NCBI GenBank assembly: GCA_002842435.1
Contig: PHCX01000006.1
Location: 62,001-126,000, forward strand
Length of the DNA: 64,000 bases
Direction: 5' to 3'
DNA from: Betaproteobacteria bacterium HGW-Betaproteobacteria-1
Lineage (GTDB): Bacteria; Pseudomonadota; Gammaproteobacteria; Burkholderiales; Methylophilaceae
The number at the start of each line of letters is the position of its first letter. Within the stretch, counting starts at the first letter, position 1. This document shows positions 1 to 9,616 of this stretch, in pieces. The position numbers and the translations under genes were made by a program. The notes below the pieces were generated by a model. It saw only the letters and a program-made list of their open reading frames with translations, was not told the origin of the DNA and ran no database searches.

Positions 1-2
1 TG

Positions 3-755
3 GCTGGTCTGGGTTTGGCTCGTAACAATATTGATTACGATGTCAACGGCGTTGATATCGGCGACAGGAAGACTTCATGGATGGCCAATGTCGGTGTCGG
101 TGCACAGTTCATGTTCACTGAGGCACTTGGCATGCAGGCTGATTTGCGTCATGTCTGGAGCCGCGCAGAAGCTGAAAATAATGCCAAGGCGGTTGGCGAT
201 CTCGGCTTCAACGGCACCGAAACCATCGGTAATACTTATTTGAATATTGGTGCCATCTGGAAATTTGGCGCTCCGAAGAAGGTGGCAGCTGTTGAGCCTG
301 AACCATATGTCGCACCGGAGCCCGCACCAGAGCCTGCTCCAGCCCCCAAGGTTTGCAAACCCAAGATTGAGCGCCTTGAACTGTCAGCTGAAGTTCTGTT
401 TGGTTTCGACAAGGATAAACTGAAACCTGAAGGTGTTGCAGTGTTGGACAACGAAGTTATTCCGAAACTGAAGAGTGAGCCGTTCGAAGTTGTGTTCGTG
501 ACAGGCCATACCGACATGTTGGGCTCGAATGAGTATAACGATGCCTTGTCCAAGCGCCGTGCCGAACAGGTGACTTCCTACCTGACCAGTCAAGGTATCG
601 ACGCCAACCTGATTCGTGCCTATGGCGCTGGCGAATCCACACCACTCGTGATCTGTTCTGAAAAACTGCCACGCAAGGAACTGATTGAGTGCCTGCAACC
701 TAATCGTCGTGTTGAAATTGAAGCTCATCGTGATGATGTGAAGGCATGCGAGTAA
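3..755 (+). CDS. OmpA-family outer membrane protein, C-terminal part (5' end outside window)
   Basis: The reading frame is already open at the first bases, so the start codon lies upstream of the window. The first visible part (about 90 residues) reads like the last strands of an outer-membrane beta-barrel. A proline/glutamate-rich hinge follows (EPEPYVAPEPAPEPAPAPK). The last 130 residues are an OmpA C-terminal peptidoglycan-binding domain, recognisable by FGFDKDKL, GHTDMLGSNEYNDALSKRRA and NRRVEIE. Such proteins tether the outer membrane to peptidoglycan. Two cysteines in the C-terminal domain (in VICSEK and IECLQ) could form a disulfide, as in OmpA. A strong terminator follows the stop codon. 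The barrel subtype cannot be decided from the visible part. Confidence 0.9.
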   Translation, partial: AGLGLARNNIDYDVNGVDIGDRKTSWMANVGVGAQFMFTEALGMQADLRHVWSRAEAENNAKAVGDLGFNGTETIGNTYLNIGAIWKFGAPKKVAAVEPEPYVAPEPAPEPAPAPKVCKPKIERLELSAEVLFGFDKDKLKPEGVAVLDNEVIPKLKSEPFEVVFVTGHTDMLGSNEYNDALSKRRAEQVTSYLTSQGIDANLIRAYGAGESTPLVICSEKLPRKELIECLQPNRRVEIEAHRDDVKACE

Positions 756-772
756 TCAACGCTTTTAACTTA

Positions 773-798
773 AAAGCCCCGCATAGCGGGGCTTTTTT
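773..798 (+). terminator. Rho-independent terminator of the OmpA-like gene
   Basis: A 10-bp stem (AAAGCCCCGC / GCGGGGCTTT) with a 3-base loop is followed by a T run. The next gene's start codon begins directly after the T run, so the GGGG of the 3' arm sits at Shine-Dalgarno distance from that start. Confidence 0.92.
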
Positions 799-2148
799 AT
801 GAACCCTATGACTGAACACCTGAAAAAAGCCGATCTTGCCATTATTGCCAGATGGGTTGCGACCGTCTCTGGCGATGTGCTGGAAAACACCAGTGTCGTT
901 ATTGATGCGGGCAGAATTATCGATATCCTGCCTGTTGCGCAGTTGGAAAGCCGCTATCGGCCTGACAGCAGCATCCAACTACCGGAGCATGTGTTGATGC
1001 CCGGGCTGATCAACTTGCATACCCACGCCGCCATGTCCTTGTTGCGCGGTTTCGCTGACGACCTGCCATTGATGACCTGGCTTGAGCAGCATATCTGGCC
1101 AGCCGAAAAACAGGCCTTATCTGAACGTTTCGTACGGGATGGTACATTGCTGGGCTGCGCGGAGATGCTGGCAGGCGGAGTCACCTGTTTCAGCGATATG
1201 TATTTTTATCCGCAGGCTGCGGCGGAGGCAATCATACAATCCGGTATGAGGGCCAATCTAGGTCTGGTCGTGCTGGAGTTTCCGACCGCCTATGCGAGTG
1301 ATGCCGATGATTATTTGCTCAAGGGGCTGGAAGCCCGTGACAGCTGGCGTAGTAATCCGTTACTGACGACCAGCCTGGCGCCGCATGCACCGTATACGGT
1401 TGAGAACCGCAGTTTTGAGAAGATCATGACTTATGCGGAGCAACTGGGTCTGGGGATTCATACCCATCTGCATGAAACTGTCGGTGAAATCGCCCAAAGT
1501 CTGGAAAAGTACAAGGTTCGTCCGATTCAACGCCTGGCTCAACTGGGTGTGCTCGGGCCTGGCCTGATTGCTGCGCATTGTGTGCATGTTGATGAGCGGG
1601 AAATGGAGTTGCTTGCGGAATTCGGTTGCCATGTCGCTCACTGCCAGACCTCCAATCTCAAGCTGGCCAGCGGCATAGCGCCAATTGTTGATCTGATGCA
1701 GCGCGGCGTTGGCGTGGGTATCGGTACCGATGGTGCTGCCAGCAATAACCGTATGGATATATTTGCCGAGATGCGGCTTGCAGCACTGCTTGCCAAGGGC
1801 ATAACTGGAAATGCAGCAGCGCTGTCTGCCAGGACTGTGCTTGAAATGGCAACGATTAATGCGGCCCGTGCATTGGGTCTGGATGATAAAATAGGTACTA
1901 TTGAGATAGGTAAGTTTGCCGATCTGACTGCAGTCAGGATTGCTGATCCCGAGTTGCTTCCATGTTTCGACCCGATTTCTCATCTTGTTTATGTGACTGG
2001 CCGTGAGCATGTGACCCATACCTGGGTTGCCGGTGAGTTGAAATATCAAAAACTTAAGGGGCAGGATGGCGTCTATGCCAATATCGAACCGGCCGAATTG
2101 AAGGAAATCGTCACGGTTTGGCACTCAAGACTGACACAGCATCAATGA
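799..2148 (+). CDS. mtaD: TRZ/ATZ-family amidohydrolase, probable 5'-methylthioadenosine / S-adenosylhomocysteine deaminase
   Basis: This 449-residue metal-dependent amidohydrolase probably deaminates methylthioadenosine and/or S-adenosylhomocysteine to the inosine forms in the cytoplasm. Visible metal ligands are H74 and H76 (in [10 protein letters not shown]), H223 (in HTHLHE) and D311 (in GIGTDGA), with E226 and H260 in catalytic positions; this is the standard set of the family. It overlaps ubiG by four bases (ATGA), so the two are translationally coupled. The context fits: UbiG releases S-adenosylhomocysteine, which this enzyme can remove. The ATG at 799 is used; an in-frame ATG at 808 is possible. 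Substrate choice within the family (MTA, SAH, chlorinated triazines, guanine) is inferred from the neighbourhood, not proven. Confidence 0.85.
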   Translation: MNPMTEHLKKADLAIIARWVATVSGDVLENTSVVIDAGRIIDILPVAQLESRYRPDSSIQLPEHVLMPGLINLHTHAAMSLLRGFADDLPLMTWLEQHIWPAEKQALSERFVRDGTLLGCAEMLAGGVTCFSDMYFYPQAAAEAIIQSGMRANLGLVVLEFPTAYASDADDYLLKGLEARDSWRSNPLLTTSLAPHAPYTVENRSFEKIMTYAEQLGLGIHTHLHETVGEIAQSLEKYKVRPIQRLAQLGVLGPGLIAAHCVHVDEREMELLAEFGCHVAHCQTSNLKLASGIAPIVDLMQRGVGVGIGTDGAASNNRMDIFAEMRLAALLAKGITGNAAALSARTVLEMATINAARALGLDDKIGTIEIGKFADLTAVRIADPELLPCFDPISHLVYVTGREHVTHTWVAGELKYQKLKGQDGVYANIEPAELKEIVTVWHSRLTQHQ

Positions 2149-2867
2149 AAACACTGAATACGGAAATGAAACAGGAACAAAACGTCGATCCGGCAGAATT
2201 GCAGAAATTCGCCACACTTGCACATCGCTGGTGGGACCAGAACAGTGAGTTCAAACCCCTCCATGAAATCAATCCATTGCGCCTGGATTTCATTGATCAG
2301 CGCGCGCAATTGACGGGAAAGCGAGTGCTTGATGTCGGCTGTGGCGGTGGCATTCTGACAGAATCCATGGTGCAGCGAGGCGCAGATGTCACCGGCATCG
2401 ACTTGGGTGAGAAAGCGCTGAAAGTCGCGCGCCTGCACAGCTTGGAGAGTGGAATCAAGGTTGACTATCGTCTGGTCTCGGTTGAGGCGTTGGCTACCGA
2501 AGAGCCTGAGAGTTTCGATGTCGTCACCTGTATGGAAATGCTGGAACATGTGCCTGACCCAGCGGCTATCATTAGTGCCTGTTCCCGTCTGGTGAAGCCG
2601 GGCGGCCATGTGTTCTTTTCCACCATCAACCGTAATCCCAAGGCCTACCTGTTTGCAGTTGTCGGTGCAGAATACGTGCTGAACATGCTGCCGAAAGGCA
2701 CGCATGAATATGAGAAGTTCATCAAGCCATCCGAACTCTCAGCGTATGTGCGCCGTAGCGGATTGATGGTTGCCGGCCTCAAGGGCATGAGTTACAACCC
2801 ATTAAGCAAGCGTTACTGGCTGGATGATGATGTGTCGGTGAATTACCTGCTACACGCGACCAAATAA
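2145..2867 (+). CDS. ubiG: Ubiquinone biosynthesis O-methyltransferase UbiG
   Basis: UbiG catalyses both O-methylation steps of ubiquinone synthesis using S-adenosylmethionine. The protein has 240 residues, like the E. coli enzyme. Family marks include [20 protein letters not shown] near residues 27-46, the SAM-binding loop [13 protein letters not shown] (61-73), and [11 protein letters not shown]. The ATG at 2145 is preferred because it overlaps the previous stop codon (ATGA) and gives the family's N-terminal length; a TTG further upstream is less likely. It is the middle gene of a deaminase-ubiG-HAD phosphatase operon. The organism therefore makes ubiquinone, consistent with respiratory metabolism. 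Confidence 0.96.
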   Translation: MKTLNTEMKQEQNVDPAELQKFATLAHRWWDQNSEFKPLHEINPLRLDFIDQRAQLTGKRVLDVGCGGGILTESMVQRGADVTGIDLGEKALKVARLHSLESGIKVDYRLVSVEALATEEPESFDVVTCMEMLEHVPDPAAIISACSRLVKPGGHVFFSTINRNPKAYLFAVVGAEYVLNMLPKGTHEYEKFIKPSELSAYVRRSGLMVAGLKGMSYNPLSKRYWLDDDVSVNYLLHATK

Positions 2868-2877
2868 GCATTCCGCC

Positions 2878-3516
2878 ATGATACTTTTTGATCTGGATGG
2901 AACGCTGGTCGATACCGCACCGGACTTGGGCTATGCGCTCAATCTGCAACGCGAACGCTATGGGCTGCAAGCCTTGCCGTTAAGTGAGATCCGGCCATTC
3001 GCCTCACATGGATCCAGAGGGCTGTTATCCGTCGGCTTCAATCTGACCCCGGAGGATGCGCGTTTTGCCGACATGCGCCAGGAGTATCTTGACCTCTATG
3101 ATCAGGTCTTTACCCGTTCACCGGTGTTATTCAAGGGCATCGAAGCGGTGCTTGGCGAAATAGAAGGCAGAAGGACGCCTTGGGGCATCGTCACTAACAA
3201 GCCGCGACGTTTTTCCGAACCTCTGATCCGGGCTTTGCAGTTGCATGAGCGAGTCAGTTGCCTGGTCTGCGGCGATGATGCGCCGCGCGCCAAACCTCAT
3301 CCAGATACCCTGTTGATGGCTTGCAAGATGACTGCTAGCAATCCCGTTGATTGTCTCTATGTGGGCGATGCGGAACGCGATGTGCAGGCAGGACGGGCCG
3401 CCGGTATGAAAACCGTGGTTGCGCTGTTCGGCTACATCGATGTGACTGACAAGCCGGAAGAGTGGGGCGCAGACGCCATGATTGCGGAACCTGCCGAGTT
3501 GCTCAGCCTGCTATAA
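2878..3516 (+). CDS. HAD phosphatase, Gph / MupP type
   Basis: This 212-residue HAD-superfamily phosphatase has the nucleophile motif FDLDGT (D5, D7) at its N-terminus, the threonine motif VTNKP, and the metal motif GDAERDVQAG near the C-terminus, with an alpha-helical cap between. Ten bases separate it from ubiG, so it is the third gene of that operon. Family knowledge gives two options. One is phosphoglycolate phosphatase (Gph), which salvages 2-phosphoglycolate from DNA repair. The other is MupP, the MurNAc-6-phosphate phosphatase of cell-wall recycling, which sits directly after ubiG in pseudomonads. The ubiG linkage and the cap sequence ASHGSRGLL lean towards MupP. A second Gph-like gene lies at 38146-38802. 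Confidence 0.8.
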   Translation: MILFDLDGTLVDTAPDLGYALNLQRERYGLQALPLSEIRPFASHGSRGLLSVGFNLTPEDARFADMRQEYLDLYDQVFTRSPVLFKGIEAVLGEIEGRRTPWGIVTNKPRRFSEPLIRALQLHERVSCLVCGDDAPRAKPHPDTLLMACKMTASNPVDCLYVGDAERDVQAGRAAGMKTVVALFGYIDVTDKPEEWGADAMIAEPAELLSLL

Positions 3517-3519
3517 ACT

Positions 3520-4119
3520 CTATCTGACGCTACGGCGCTCCATCATGGCCTGCGCCAGGGTGCCGCTGTCTACATGCTCAATCTCGCCACCCATGGGTAG
3601 CCCTCTGGCGATACGGCTGACTTTCAGGCCGCGTGCCTTCAGTAATTCGCTGACATAATGCGCGGTGGCCTCGCCTTCGACCGTGTAGTTGGTGGCGAGT
3701 ATGACTTCCTGTATCAGGCCGTCCTGCGCACGCTTGATCAGTTTGTCGAGGTGGATTTCCTTGGGACCAACTCCATCGAGTGGCGACAGGCGGCCCATGA
3801 GCACGAAATACATGCCTTGATAGGCTTGCGTCTGTTCCAGCATCATGAGATCTGTCGGCATCTCGATGACGCACAACAGGCTTGAGTCGCGTTTTTCCGA
3901 TGCGCACAATGGGCATACCGGTTGCTCGCTGAAGTTGTTGCAGAGGCTGCAGTGATTGATGACGCCAAGGGCCTGGCTGAGCGAAGCGGCCAACTGGTTC
4001 GCACCCTGACGGTCGCGTTGCAGCAGATGGTAGGCCATGCGCAGTGCAGATTTTGGTCCGACACCCGGCAGGCAGCGCAAGGCTTCAACAAGTTGTTCAA
4101 GTGCGGGTGGGTTGTGCAT
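3520..4119 (-). CDS. recR: Recombination mediator protein RecR
   Basis: RecR (199 residues) works with RecO (and RecF) to load RecA on gapped DNA. It has the N-terminal helix-hairpin-helix ([20 protein letters not shown]), a C4 zinc finger (C57, C60, C69, C72 in [16 protein letters not shown]) and a Toprim domain with [13 protein letters not shown]. It is the last gene of dnaX-ybaB-recR, a widely conserved order. It converges on the HAD phosphatase gene with only three bases between the stop codons, and no terminator is visible between them. Confidence 0.97.
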   Translation of the reverse strand: MHNPPALEQLVEALRCLPGVGPKSALRMAYHLLQRDRQGANQLAASLSQALGVINHCSLCNNFSEQPVCPLCASEKRDSSLLCVIEMPTDLMMLEQTQAYQGMYFVLMGRLSPLDGVGPKEIHLDKLIKRAQDGLIQEVILATNYTVEGEATAHYVSELLKARGLKVSRIARGLPMGGEIEHVDSGTLAQAMMERRSVR

Positions 4120-4143
4120 GAATGCCTGTGAGGATTGCGGTGA

Positions 4144-4455
4144 TCAGAACGGCAACTTCATGCCGGCCGGCATCAGGCCACTCATGCGTTGTTGCGAGGT
4201 GGCTTCCGCCTTGTTGACGGCGTCGTTCAATGCGAGCACCAGCAGATCTTCCAGCATCTCCTTGTCGTCACCCATCAGGCTGTCATCGATGCTGACGCGT
4301 TTGACTTCATTTCTGCAGGTCATGGTGACCTTGACCATGCCTGATCCGGCTTGGCCTTCAACTTCAACCGTGGCCAGCTCTGCTTGCGCGCGTTTGAGGT
4401 TCTCCTGCATTTGTTGGGCCTGCTTCATGAGGTTGCCCATGCCACCTTTCATCAT
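4144..4455 (-). CDS. ybaB: Nucleoid-associated protein, YbaB/EbfC family
   Basis: A 103-residue protein with the YbaB/EbfC signature: an N-terminal [17 protein letters not shown] segment, a helix, a small sheet ([17 protein letters not shown]) and a C-terminal helix. Family members form dimers that bind DNA and influence nucleoid structure and gene expression. It lies 20 bases downstream of dnaX and 24 bases upstream of recR, the usual arrangement. A Shine-Dalgarno-like AGGAG precedes the start. Confidence 0.95.
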   Translation of the reverse strand: MMKGGMGNLMKQAQQMQENLKRAQAELATVEVEGQAGSGMVKVTMTCRNEVKRVSIDDSLMGDDKEMLEDLLVLALNDAVNKAEATSQQRMSGLMPAGMKLPF

Positions 4456-4475
4456 TTGTTTTCTCCTGATGGGGT

Positions 4476-6140
4476 TTATTGAATTGGTTTGATACTTGAG
4501 GGAATGATTTGTGCGCCGAAGTCACGAACCAGCGCCTGGACGAAATCGTCCTCCCGGATGGCCGATTCCGCGGCGGATTGCAATTCGGCCTTTTCCTGGC
4601 TGATTTGCGCGGCAGGCGTGTTGCCGGTACCACCTACTTCAAAATGCAGCTTGATATTAGTACCGAAGTGCTGAACCAGGGCAGTGCGCAGTTTTTCTTG
4701 GTAACTTTGTTCCAGCAGGTGTTTATGGGCTGCGGGTACCGAAAGATGGAAATTATGCTCATCATGACGCAGCAGTTCGCAGTTCTGCGCCAGTGCCCTG
4801 GCAAGTCCGAGTTTGAGCTGATCGACCAGCTGACGCCAGTTGCCGTTAAAGACAGCATTGGCGTTTTCGTTTCTGGTCTCGGCTTTAGTCTCGGCAATGG
4901 TTTCAGTTGGTGTGGCTTCCGCTACTTGGGTGATGGCTTTTGGTGTCGATGCCTGGGAAGCTGGTGCTGCTTGTGCTGGGGCAATAATGGCTTCCCGGGC
5001 AGGAGTATTTGAGCTCGCAGCGGCTGCAGGTTTGCCGGTAACGCTACCTGAACCTTCACCTGGCAGAAAGGCCAGCATGCGCAGCAGGCACATGCTGAAG
5101 CCGGCAAATTCGTCTGGGGCCAAACCGATGTCGCGGCGCCCTAGCAGGGCGATCTGATAGAACAGTTGTATCTGTTCCGGGCTGAGTTTTCCTGCAAGCG
5201 CCACCAATCTTGCATATTCCGGCAGGTCCTGAGACACGCTACCGGGCGCAGATTGATATACCGCGATCTGGTAGAGCAGTGTGGCCAGATCAGCCAGTGC
5301 GGCTTCGAAAGACAGGCTGCGCTGTTCCATTTGTTGGGCAAAGGCCATCAGGCTGGCACCATCCTGTGCGGCTAGGGTATCAAGCAGGTCGAACAGATAA
5401 CTCTGGTCGATCGCACCCAGCATGGCGCGAACCTCTTGCTCATTGACGGTATTGCCGCCGTAGGCAATGGCTTGGTCAAGCAAGGATAGAGCGTCGCGCA
5501 TGCTGCCGTTGGCCGCACGGGCAATCAATTGCAGCGCGATCGCTTCATAAGTGATCTGTTCCTCACCGAGGATGTGCTGCAAGTGTTCGCTGATGGCAGT
5601 GCCGGACATCTGGCGCAAGTTGAACTGCAGGCAGCGGGAGAGAACGGTGACGGGCACTTTCTGCGGGTCGGTGGTAGCCAGAATGAATTTGACGTGTGCT
5701 GGAGGTTCCTCCAGTGTTTTCAGCATGGCGTTGAAAGCATGGCCGGTGAGTTGATGCACTTCGTCCAGCATGTAGACCTTGTAGCGGCCTTGGGTGGGTG
5801 CATAGACAGCTTTTTCCAGCAGGGCTGTCATGTCATCGACACCGCGATTCGATGCGGCGTCCATCTCGACATAATCAATGAAACTGCCCTTGTCGATGGC
5901 CACGCAGGCAGAGCACTGACCGCAAGGTCTGGAAGTGACGCCGGTTTCGCAATTCAGTGATTTGGCAAGTATGCGCGACAGTGTGGTTTTGCCTACACCG
6001 CGTGTGCCGGTGAATAGGTAGGCATGATGCAGACGTTGCTGATCCAGCACATTGCTTAATGCGCGCACGACATGATCCTGGCCGACTAGCGATTCAAACG
6101 ATTTTGGACGCCATTTCCGGGCCAGAACCTGATAACTCAT
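4476..6140 (-). CDS. dnaX: DNA polymerase III subunits gamma/tau
   Basis: DnaX is the clamp-loader ATPase of the replicative polymerase. In 554 residues it shows the Walker A motif GTRGVGKT (45-52), a zinc module (C64, C73, C76, C79), Walker B MLDEVH (124-129) and the sensor segment [12 protein letters not shown] proline/alanine-rich linker (about residues 365-430) precedes the tau-like C-terminal part that contacts polymerase and helicase. I saw no A-AAA-AAG slippery heptamer, so E. coli-style frameshifting to make gamma is not supported here. The 4.5S RNA gene lies just upstream on the same strand. Confidence 0.97.
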   Translation of the reverse strand: MSYQVLARKWRPKSFESLVGQDHVVRALSNVLDQQRLHHAYLFTGTRGVGKTTLSRILAKSLNCETGVTSRPCGQCSACVAIDKGSFIDYVEMDAASNRGVDDMTALLEKAVYAPTQGRYKVYMLDEVHQLTGHAFNAMLKTLEEPPAHVKFILATTDPQKVPVTVLSRCLQFNLRQMSGTAISEHLQHILGEEQITYEAIALQLIARAANGSMRDALSLLDQAIAYGGNTVNEQEVRAMLGAIDQSYLFDLLDTLAAQDGASLMAFAQQMEQRSLSFEAALADLATLLYQIAVYQSAPGSVSQDLPEYARLVALAGKLSPEQIQLFYQIALLGRRDIGLAPDEFAGFSMCLLRMLAFLPGEGSGSVTGKPAAAASSNTPAREAIIAPAQAAPASQASTPKAITQVAEATPTETIAETKAETRNENANAVFNGNWRQLVDQLKLGLARALAQNCELLRHDEHNFHLSVPAAHKHLLEQSYQEKLRTALVQHFGTNIKLHFEVGGTGNTPAAQISQEKAELQSAAESAIREDDFVQALVRDFGAQIIPSSIKPIQ

Positions 6141-6256
6141 ACTTGGATACTCGCGAGATTAAGAACTTGTTTGCAGTGACTCAACTTTAGCTGAAATCAT
6201 CTCTTAAGTCATGGCTTAAGTCTCAAGCAGCTTTGGCACTTGCTTGCGGAGGAATA

Positions 6257-6356
6257 GGGGGCGAGCCTAACCCCCGGCACTTGCTTCAGCAGTTGTGGCT
6301 GCTTCCTTCCGGACCTGACCAGGTTGGCTACTTTGCAATGCGGGGAGGCCCGCCTG
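6257..6356 (-). ncRNA. ffs: Signal recognition particle 4.5S RNA (small type)
   Basis: On the minus strand this stretch carries the highly conserved apical SRP core CAGGTCAGGTCCGGAAGGAA followed by GCAGCC. The flanks pair into the closing helix: 5' GGCGGGCCT from about 6354 pairs with AGGCTCGCC at 6260-6268. The length of about 100 bases is right for the small bacterial form. The RNA binds Ffh and targets membrane proteins to FtsY. Linkage just upstream of dnaX is common in proteobacteria. The exact ends are estimated from base pairing. Confidence 0.93.
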
Positions 6357-6532
6357 ACCTAATTCTACCCTAAAAGCGCGTCCTGATGCCACGGCGCATG
6401 ACTCATGAGATGAAAATAATAGTGTCAATAATTGGCATTCAGTAGCTGGATAATCCAATAGGCATGCGATATAGTAAGACGTACTGGGGGAGTGAGAATA
6501 ATAACAATGGACGTTTTTCTGATTAAACGACG

Positions 6533-7777
6533 ATGGGATTGAAGCTCAAATCTTTCGGTGGATTCCCACGCCATGTCTGGGGTCGATTCTCTGATCCTTC
6601 TGCGCCATTGGTAGGCAGGGCGATTCTTTCATTGCTTGTCTTTGCCGAAAGCCTGATCTGCGTTTTCTGGATTTTTACGCTTTCCGGGTTGGGTGAAGGT
6701 TATGCCTTCATGGCGGCAGTACCGTATGTCTATATCGTTGTCTCCTATGTCAGCCTGCTGATCTTTTATCATCTCAAGCGTTTCGACTATTTCATCTTTA
6801 CCCAGTTGGTCATGTTGCTGGTCATGCCGTTTTTCATGCAATGGGTCATCGGTGGTTTCGAGGCCTCCAGCGGCGTTGCCATTTGGGCCATCCTGTCGCC
6901 CGCTGGGGCGTTGATGATCCTGGGGACGCGCCAGTCTACTCCGTGGTTTGCGCTCTTTCTGGCGCTGGCTGCGGTTTCCTGGCAGATGAATACACTTTTT
7001 GCCAGCAATGCTCTGCCGATTCCTACGCATGTCAAGGATACCTTCTTTGTCATGAATCTTTCCGGTACTGCGACCATCCTCTATATCGTCATGCGCTATT
7101 TCCAGTCGCAGAAGGAGCGTGTGTTGCACGCACTGGCCATCGAGCAGGCGAGGTCGGATAAACTGCTGTTGAACATCCTGCCGGAATCCATCGCCAGCAG
7201 ACTGAAGGCGGAAAGCCTCACTATCGCTGACAGCCATGAGTCAGTCACCATCATGTTTGCCGATCTGGTCAATTTCACACAGATATCTGCCGGTATGCCG
7301 CCGTCAGAACTGGTGAGTCTGCTGAATCAGGTTTTCTCTCGTTTCGATCAGCTTTCAGAAAGGTATGGTCTGGAAAAGATCAAGACCATCGGGGATGCCT
7401 ATATGGTGGTGGGCGGTGTGCCGAATGCCAGAGTAGATCATGCCGAGGCGGTCGCCAATATGGCGTTGGACATGCGCTCCGTGCTGCAGGATGTGGCCAC
7501 GAAGAGCGGCAAGGAGTTGAAGATGCGCATAGGCATCAACAGTGGGCCGGTGATTGCCGGCGTTATCGGTAACAGCAAGTTCAGCTACGACCTCTGGGGC
7601 GATACGGTGAATGTGGCGAGCCGCATGGAACATTATGCTGCACCGGATAGTGTGCAGGTGACAGAAGCCACTTATCTGTTATTGAAGGACAAGTTCAAAT
7701 TCGAATCACTTGGCCGGATAGCAGTGAAAGGCAAGGGAGAGGTCGATGCCTATGTTCTGCTTGGCAAGCTCGACTGA
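6533..7777 (+). CDS. Membrane-bound class III adenylate cyclase
   Basis: A 414-residue protein. About residues 25-190 form five or six membrane helices, then a short signalling helix with the NILPESIA motif leads into a class III cyclase domain (about 233-414). All catalytic residues are visible: metal-binding D244 (FADLVNFT) and D288 (KTIGDAYMV), and transition-state residues N360 and R364 (NVASRM). The base-selecting pair is K284 and D353 (YDLWG), the adenine-type pair rather than the Glu/Cys pair of guanylate cyclases, so cAMP is the expected product. It has the layout of signal-responsive cyclases with a membrane sensor. An 11-codon leader frame (6507-6542) overlaps its start. No obvious regulator gene is adjacent. 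Confidence 0.9.
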   Translation: MGLKLKSFGGFPRHVWGRFSDPSAPLVGRAILSLLVFAESLICVFWIFTLSGLGEGYAFMAAVPYVYIVVSYVSLLIFYHLKRFDYFIFTQLVMLLVMPFFMQWVIGGFEASSGVAIWAILSPAGALMILGTRQSTPWFALFLALAAVSWQMNTLFASNALPIPTHVKDTFFVMNLSGTATILYIVMRYFQSQKERVLHALAIEQARSDKLLLNILPESIASRLKAESLTIADSHESVTIMFADLVNFTQISAGMPPSELVSLLNQVFSRFDQLSERYGLEKIKTIGDAYMVVGGVPNARVDHAEAVANMALDMRSVLQDVATKSGKELKMRIGINSGPVIAGVIGNSKFSYDLWGDTVNVASRMEHYAAPDSVQVTEATYLLLKDKFKFESLGRIAVKGKGEVDAYVLLGKLD

Positions 7778-7811
7778 TTTGCAGAATTATTCCGAAATCT
7801 CGAACGGAAGT

Positions 7812-7840
7812 TTGGACACACACAAGAGTTACGCTATAAT
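7812..7840 (+). promoter_or_regulatory. Sigma-70 promoter of tRNA-Ser
   Basis: TTGGAC (7812-7817) and TATAAT (7835-7840) are separated by exactly 17 bases. The -10 box is perfect and the -35 box matches five of six positions. The tRNA begins 15 bases after the -10 box. This is the clearest promoter in the window. Confidence 0.88.
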
Positions 7841-7854
7841 CCCGCCTCCAAACC

Positions 7855-7944
7855 GGAGAGGTGGATGAGTGGTTTAAGTCACCACCCTGGAAAGGTGGCA
7901 CAGGGGCAACTCTGTCGCGGGTTCGAATCCCGCCCTCTCCGCCA
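7855..7944 (+). tRNA. serW: tRNA-Ser (anticodon GGA)
   Basis: A 90-base type II tRNA with acceptor stem GGAGAGG / CCTCTCC, discriminator G and encoded CCA end. The anticodon loop CTGGAAA lies between CCACC and GGTGG and gives anticodon GGA, which reads UCC and UCU serine codons. The long variable arm typical of serine tRNAs is present, and the T loop is GTTCGAATC. Confidence 0.97.
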
Positions 7945-7984
7945 ATTGTTTCATTTCCTGATTCATATCAACAGCAGGTCATAG

Positions 7985-8566
7985 ATGGATGTCGTCGGCA
8001 TACTTCTGGCTGCAGGGCATTCGCGCCGGTTCGGTGCACAAAATAAGCTGATGCAAAAATTGCCGGACAGCCGCATGCTGGCCTTGTCCTCGGCGCAAAA
8101 TCTGCTGGCAGCTTTACCGCAATCAATTGCTGTCGTGCGTTTGCAGTATGTCGAGTTGCAATCGACGCTAGCCGCTGCCGGCATGCAGTTGGTTGTATGT
8201 GGCGAACAGGAGCAGGAGATGGGAGATAGTCTGGCAGCAGGCATCCGTCATGCAATCAGGCTTTATCCAAAATCCCGTGGCTTTGTCATCGCCCTTGGCG
8301 ATATGCCTTATATCCAGCCAGAAATCATAAGAGAAGTCGCCAGCCATATCGAGGCCGGTGGAGGTATCGTGGTGCCAACATATCAGGGCAAGCGTGGACA
8401 CCCGGTTGGTTTTGCTGCCAGGTTTGCGGCTGATTTGCTGGCCCTGAAAGGGGACCAGGGCGCCCGCATGCTGTTTGAAAGATATCCAGCAGAAGTAGAA
8501 CATTTTGAATGTAATGATCCGGGCATTCTGCTGGATATCGACACCCCAGAAGACCTGTCAGGGTAA
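7985..8566 (+). CDS. mocA: MobA-like nucleotidyltransferase, probable molybdenum cofactor cytidylyltransferase
   Basis: This 193-residue protein belongs to the MobA-like NTP transferase group. It starts with the nucleotide-binding loop GILLAAGHSRRFGAQNKL and contains the metal-binding ALGDMPYIQ and the substrate-binding GKRGHPVGF. It probably transfers CMP to molybdopterin, making the MCD form used by xanthine-oxidase-type enzymes. The inference rests on the facing genes xdhC, iorB and iorA, which encode exactly such an enzyme and its maturation factor. It converges on xdhC with a gap of about 56 bases. MobA proper (GMP transfer) is less likely in this context. Confidence 0.83.
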   Translation: MDVVGILLAAGHSRRFGAQNKLMQKLPDSRMLALSSAQNLLAALPQSIAVVRLQYVELQSTLAAAGMQLVVCGEQEQEMGDSLAAGIRHAIRLYPKSRGFVIALGDMPYIQPEIIREVASHIEAGGGIVVPTYQGKRGHPVGFAARFAADLLALKGDQGARMLFERYPAEVEHFECNDPGILLDIDTPEDLSG

Positions 8567-8622
8567 TACATCTCAAGCCGCCAGCAGCAAGTGCCTGGTC
8601 GATGTGGCTAACTTGTTTTTAT

Positions 8623-9612
8623 TCAGGCGTGACAGTGCTGTTCTGCACATTCAGCGGATTGAGTTGCAGCCATGCGTTGCTGGCTGCGTACCTGAATGAT
8701 CTCGGCCAGGATGGCGATGGCAATTTCAGACGGCGTGCGACTGCCGATAGCGAGGCCGACCGGGCCATGTAGACGGGCGATCTCGCTTTCACTGAGGTCG
8801 AACATGCGCATGCGTTCTCGCCGTTTCTCCTGATTTCTGCGCGAGCCCAGAGCGCCCACATAAAACGCATCGCATTTCAGGGCTTCGAGCAGGGCCATGT
8901 CATCCAGCTTGGGGTCGTGCGTTACGGCGACGATGGCGGTATGTGCATCGGGCCTGATGTTCTGCACGACATCATCCGGCATGCCCTCTACCCAGCGCGT
9001 GCCCTCGACCTGCCACTGTGCGCGGATATCTTCGCGCGGTTCGCAGACCATAACATCGAAATCCAGAGTCTGCGCTATGCTGGCCAGCGCGCTGCCCAGT
9101 TGATTGGCGCCGATGATCAGCAGGCGCCACTTGGGCCCGAAGTAGGTGTGGAACCAGTCGCCTTCCAATCGGGCGGAACTGCCGGCCAGCGCTTCGCCCA
9201 GCCGGATCTGGCCGCTATGTATATTGATCGAGCGCTGTACCAGTTGCCGCTGTTCGATATGCTGAATCAAGGGTTGCAACTGCTCGATATTCGCCAGTGG
9301 TTCGACGAGGGTTTGCAGCCTGCCGCCACAGGGGATGCCGAAGTGTTGTGCTTCATCGCGGCTGACTCCGTATTCCATCATGGCGACTGACGTCGGCAGT
9401 TGGCCTTGTCTGGCTTTGTCTGCCAGGTCGTCTTCGATACAGCCACCGGAAACCGAGCCGCTGAACTGACCATCTTCCCTGATGGCGAGGATGGCGCCGG
9501 GCAGACGGGGTGCCGAGCCCCAGGTCTGCACCACGGTGAACAGATGAACGCGGTGGCCGTTCTCTAGCCAGTCGCGTGCCTTGGTCAGGACTTCCCAATC
9601 TAGCGAGTTCAT
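8623..9612 (-). CDS. xdhC: XdhC-family molybdenum cofactor insertion chaperone
   Basis: A 329-residue XdhC/CoxI-family protein. The N-terminal XdhC domain carries VQTWGSAPRLPGA and GSVSGGCIEDDL, and the C-terminal Rossmann-like domain contains LLIIGANQLGSALA and YVGALGSRRNQEKR. Family members bind the sulfurated molybdenum cofactor and insert it into xanthine-dehydrogenase-type apoenzymes. The ATG at 9612 gives the normal family N-terminus; a longer reading into iorB is not credible. It starts four bases after the iorB stop codon, so it belongs to the iorA-iorB-xdhC operon. Confidence 0.92.
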   Translation of the reverse strand: MNSLDWEVLTKARDWLENGHRVHLFTVVQTWGSAPRLPGAILAIREDGQFSGSVSGGCIEDDLADKARQGQLPTSVAMMEYGVSRDEAQHFGIPCGGRLQTLVEPLANIEQLQPLIQHIEQRQLVQRSINIHSGQIRLGEALAGSSARLEGDWFHTYFGPKWRLLIIGANQLGSALASIAQTLDFDVMVCEPREDIRAQWQVEGTRWVEGMPDDVVQNIRPDAHTAIVAVTHDPKLDDMALLEALKCDAFYVGALGSRRNQEKRRERMRMFDLSESEIARLHGPVGLAIGSRTPSEIAIAILAEIIQVRSQQRMAATQSAECAEQHCHA

Positions 9613-9616
9613 GGAA

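Noticed and set aside
4476..6140. Programmed frameshift in dnaX
   Set aside because: No A-AAA-AAG heptamer was found on the coding strand.
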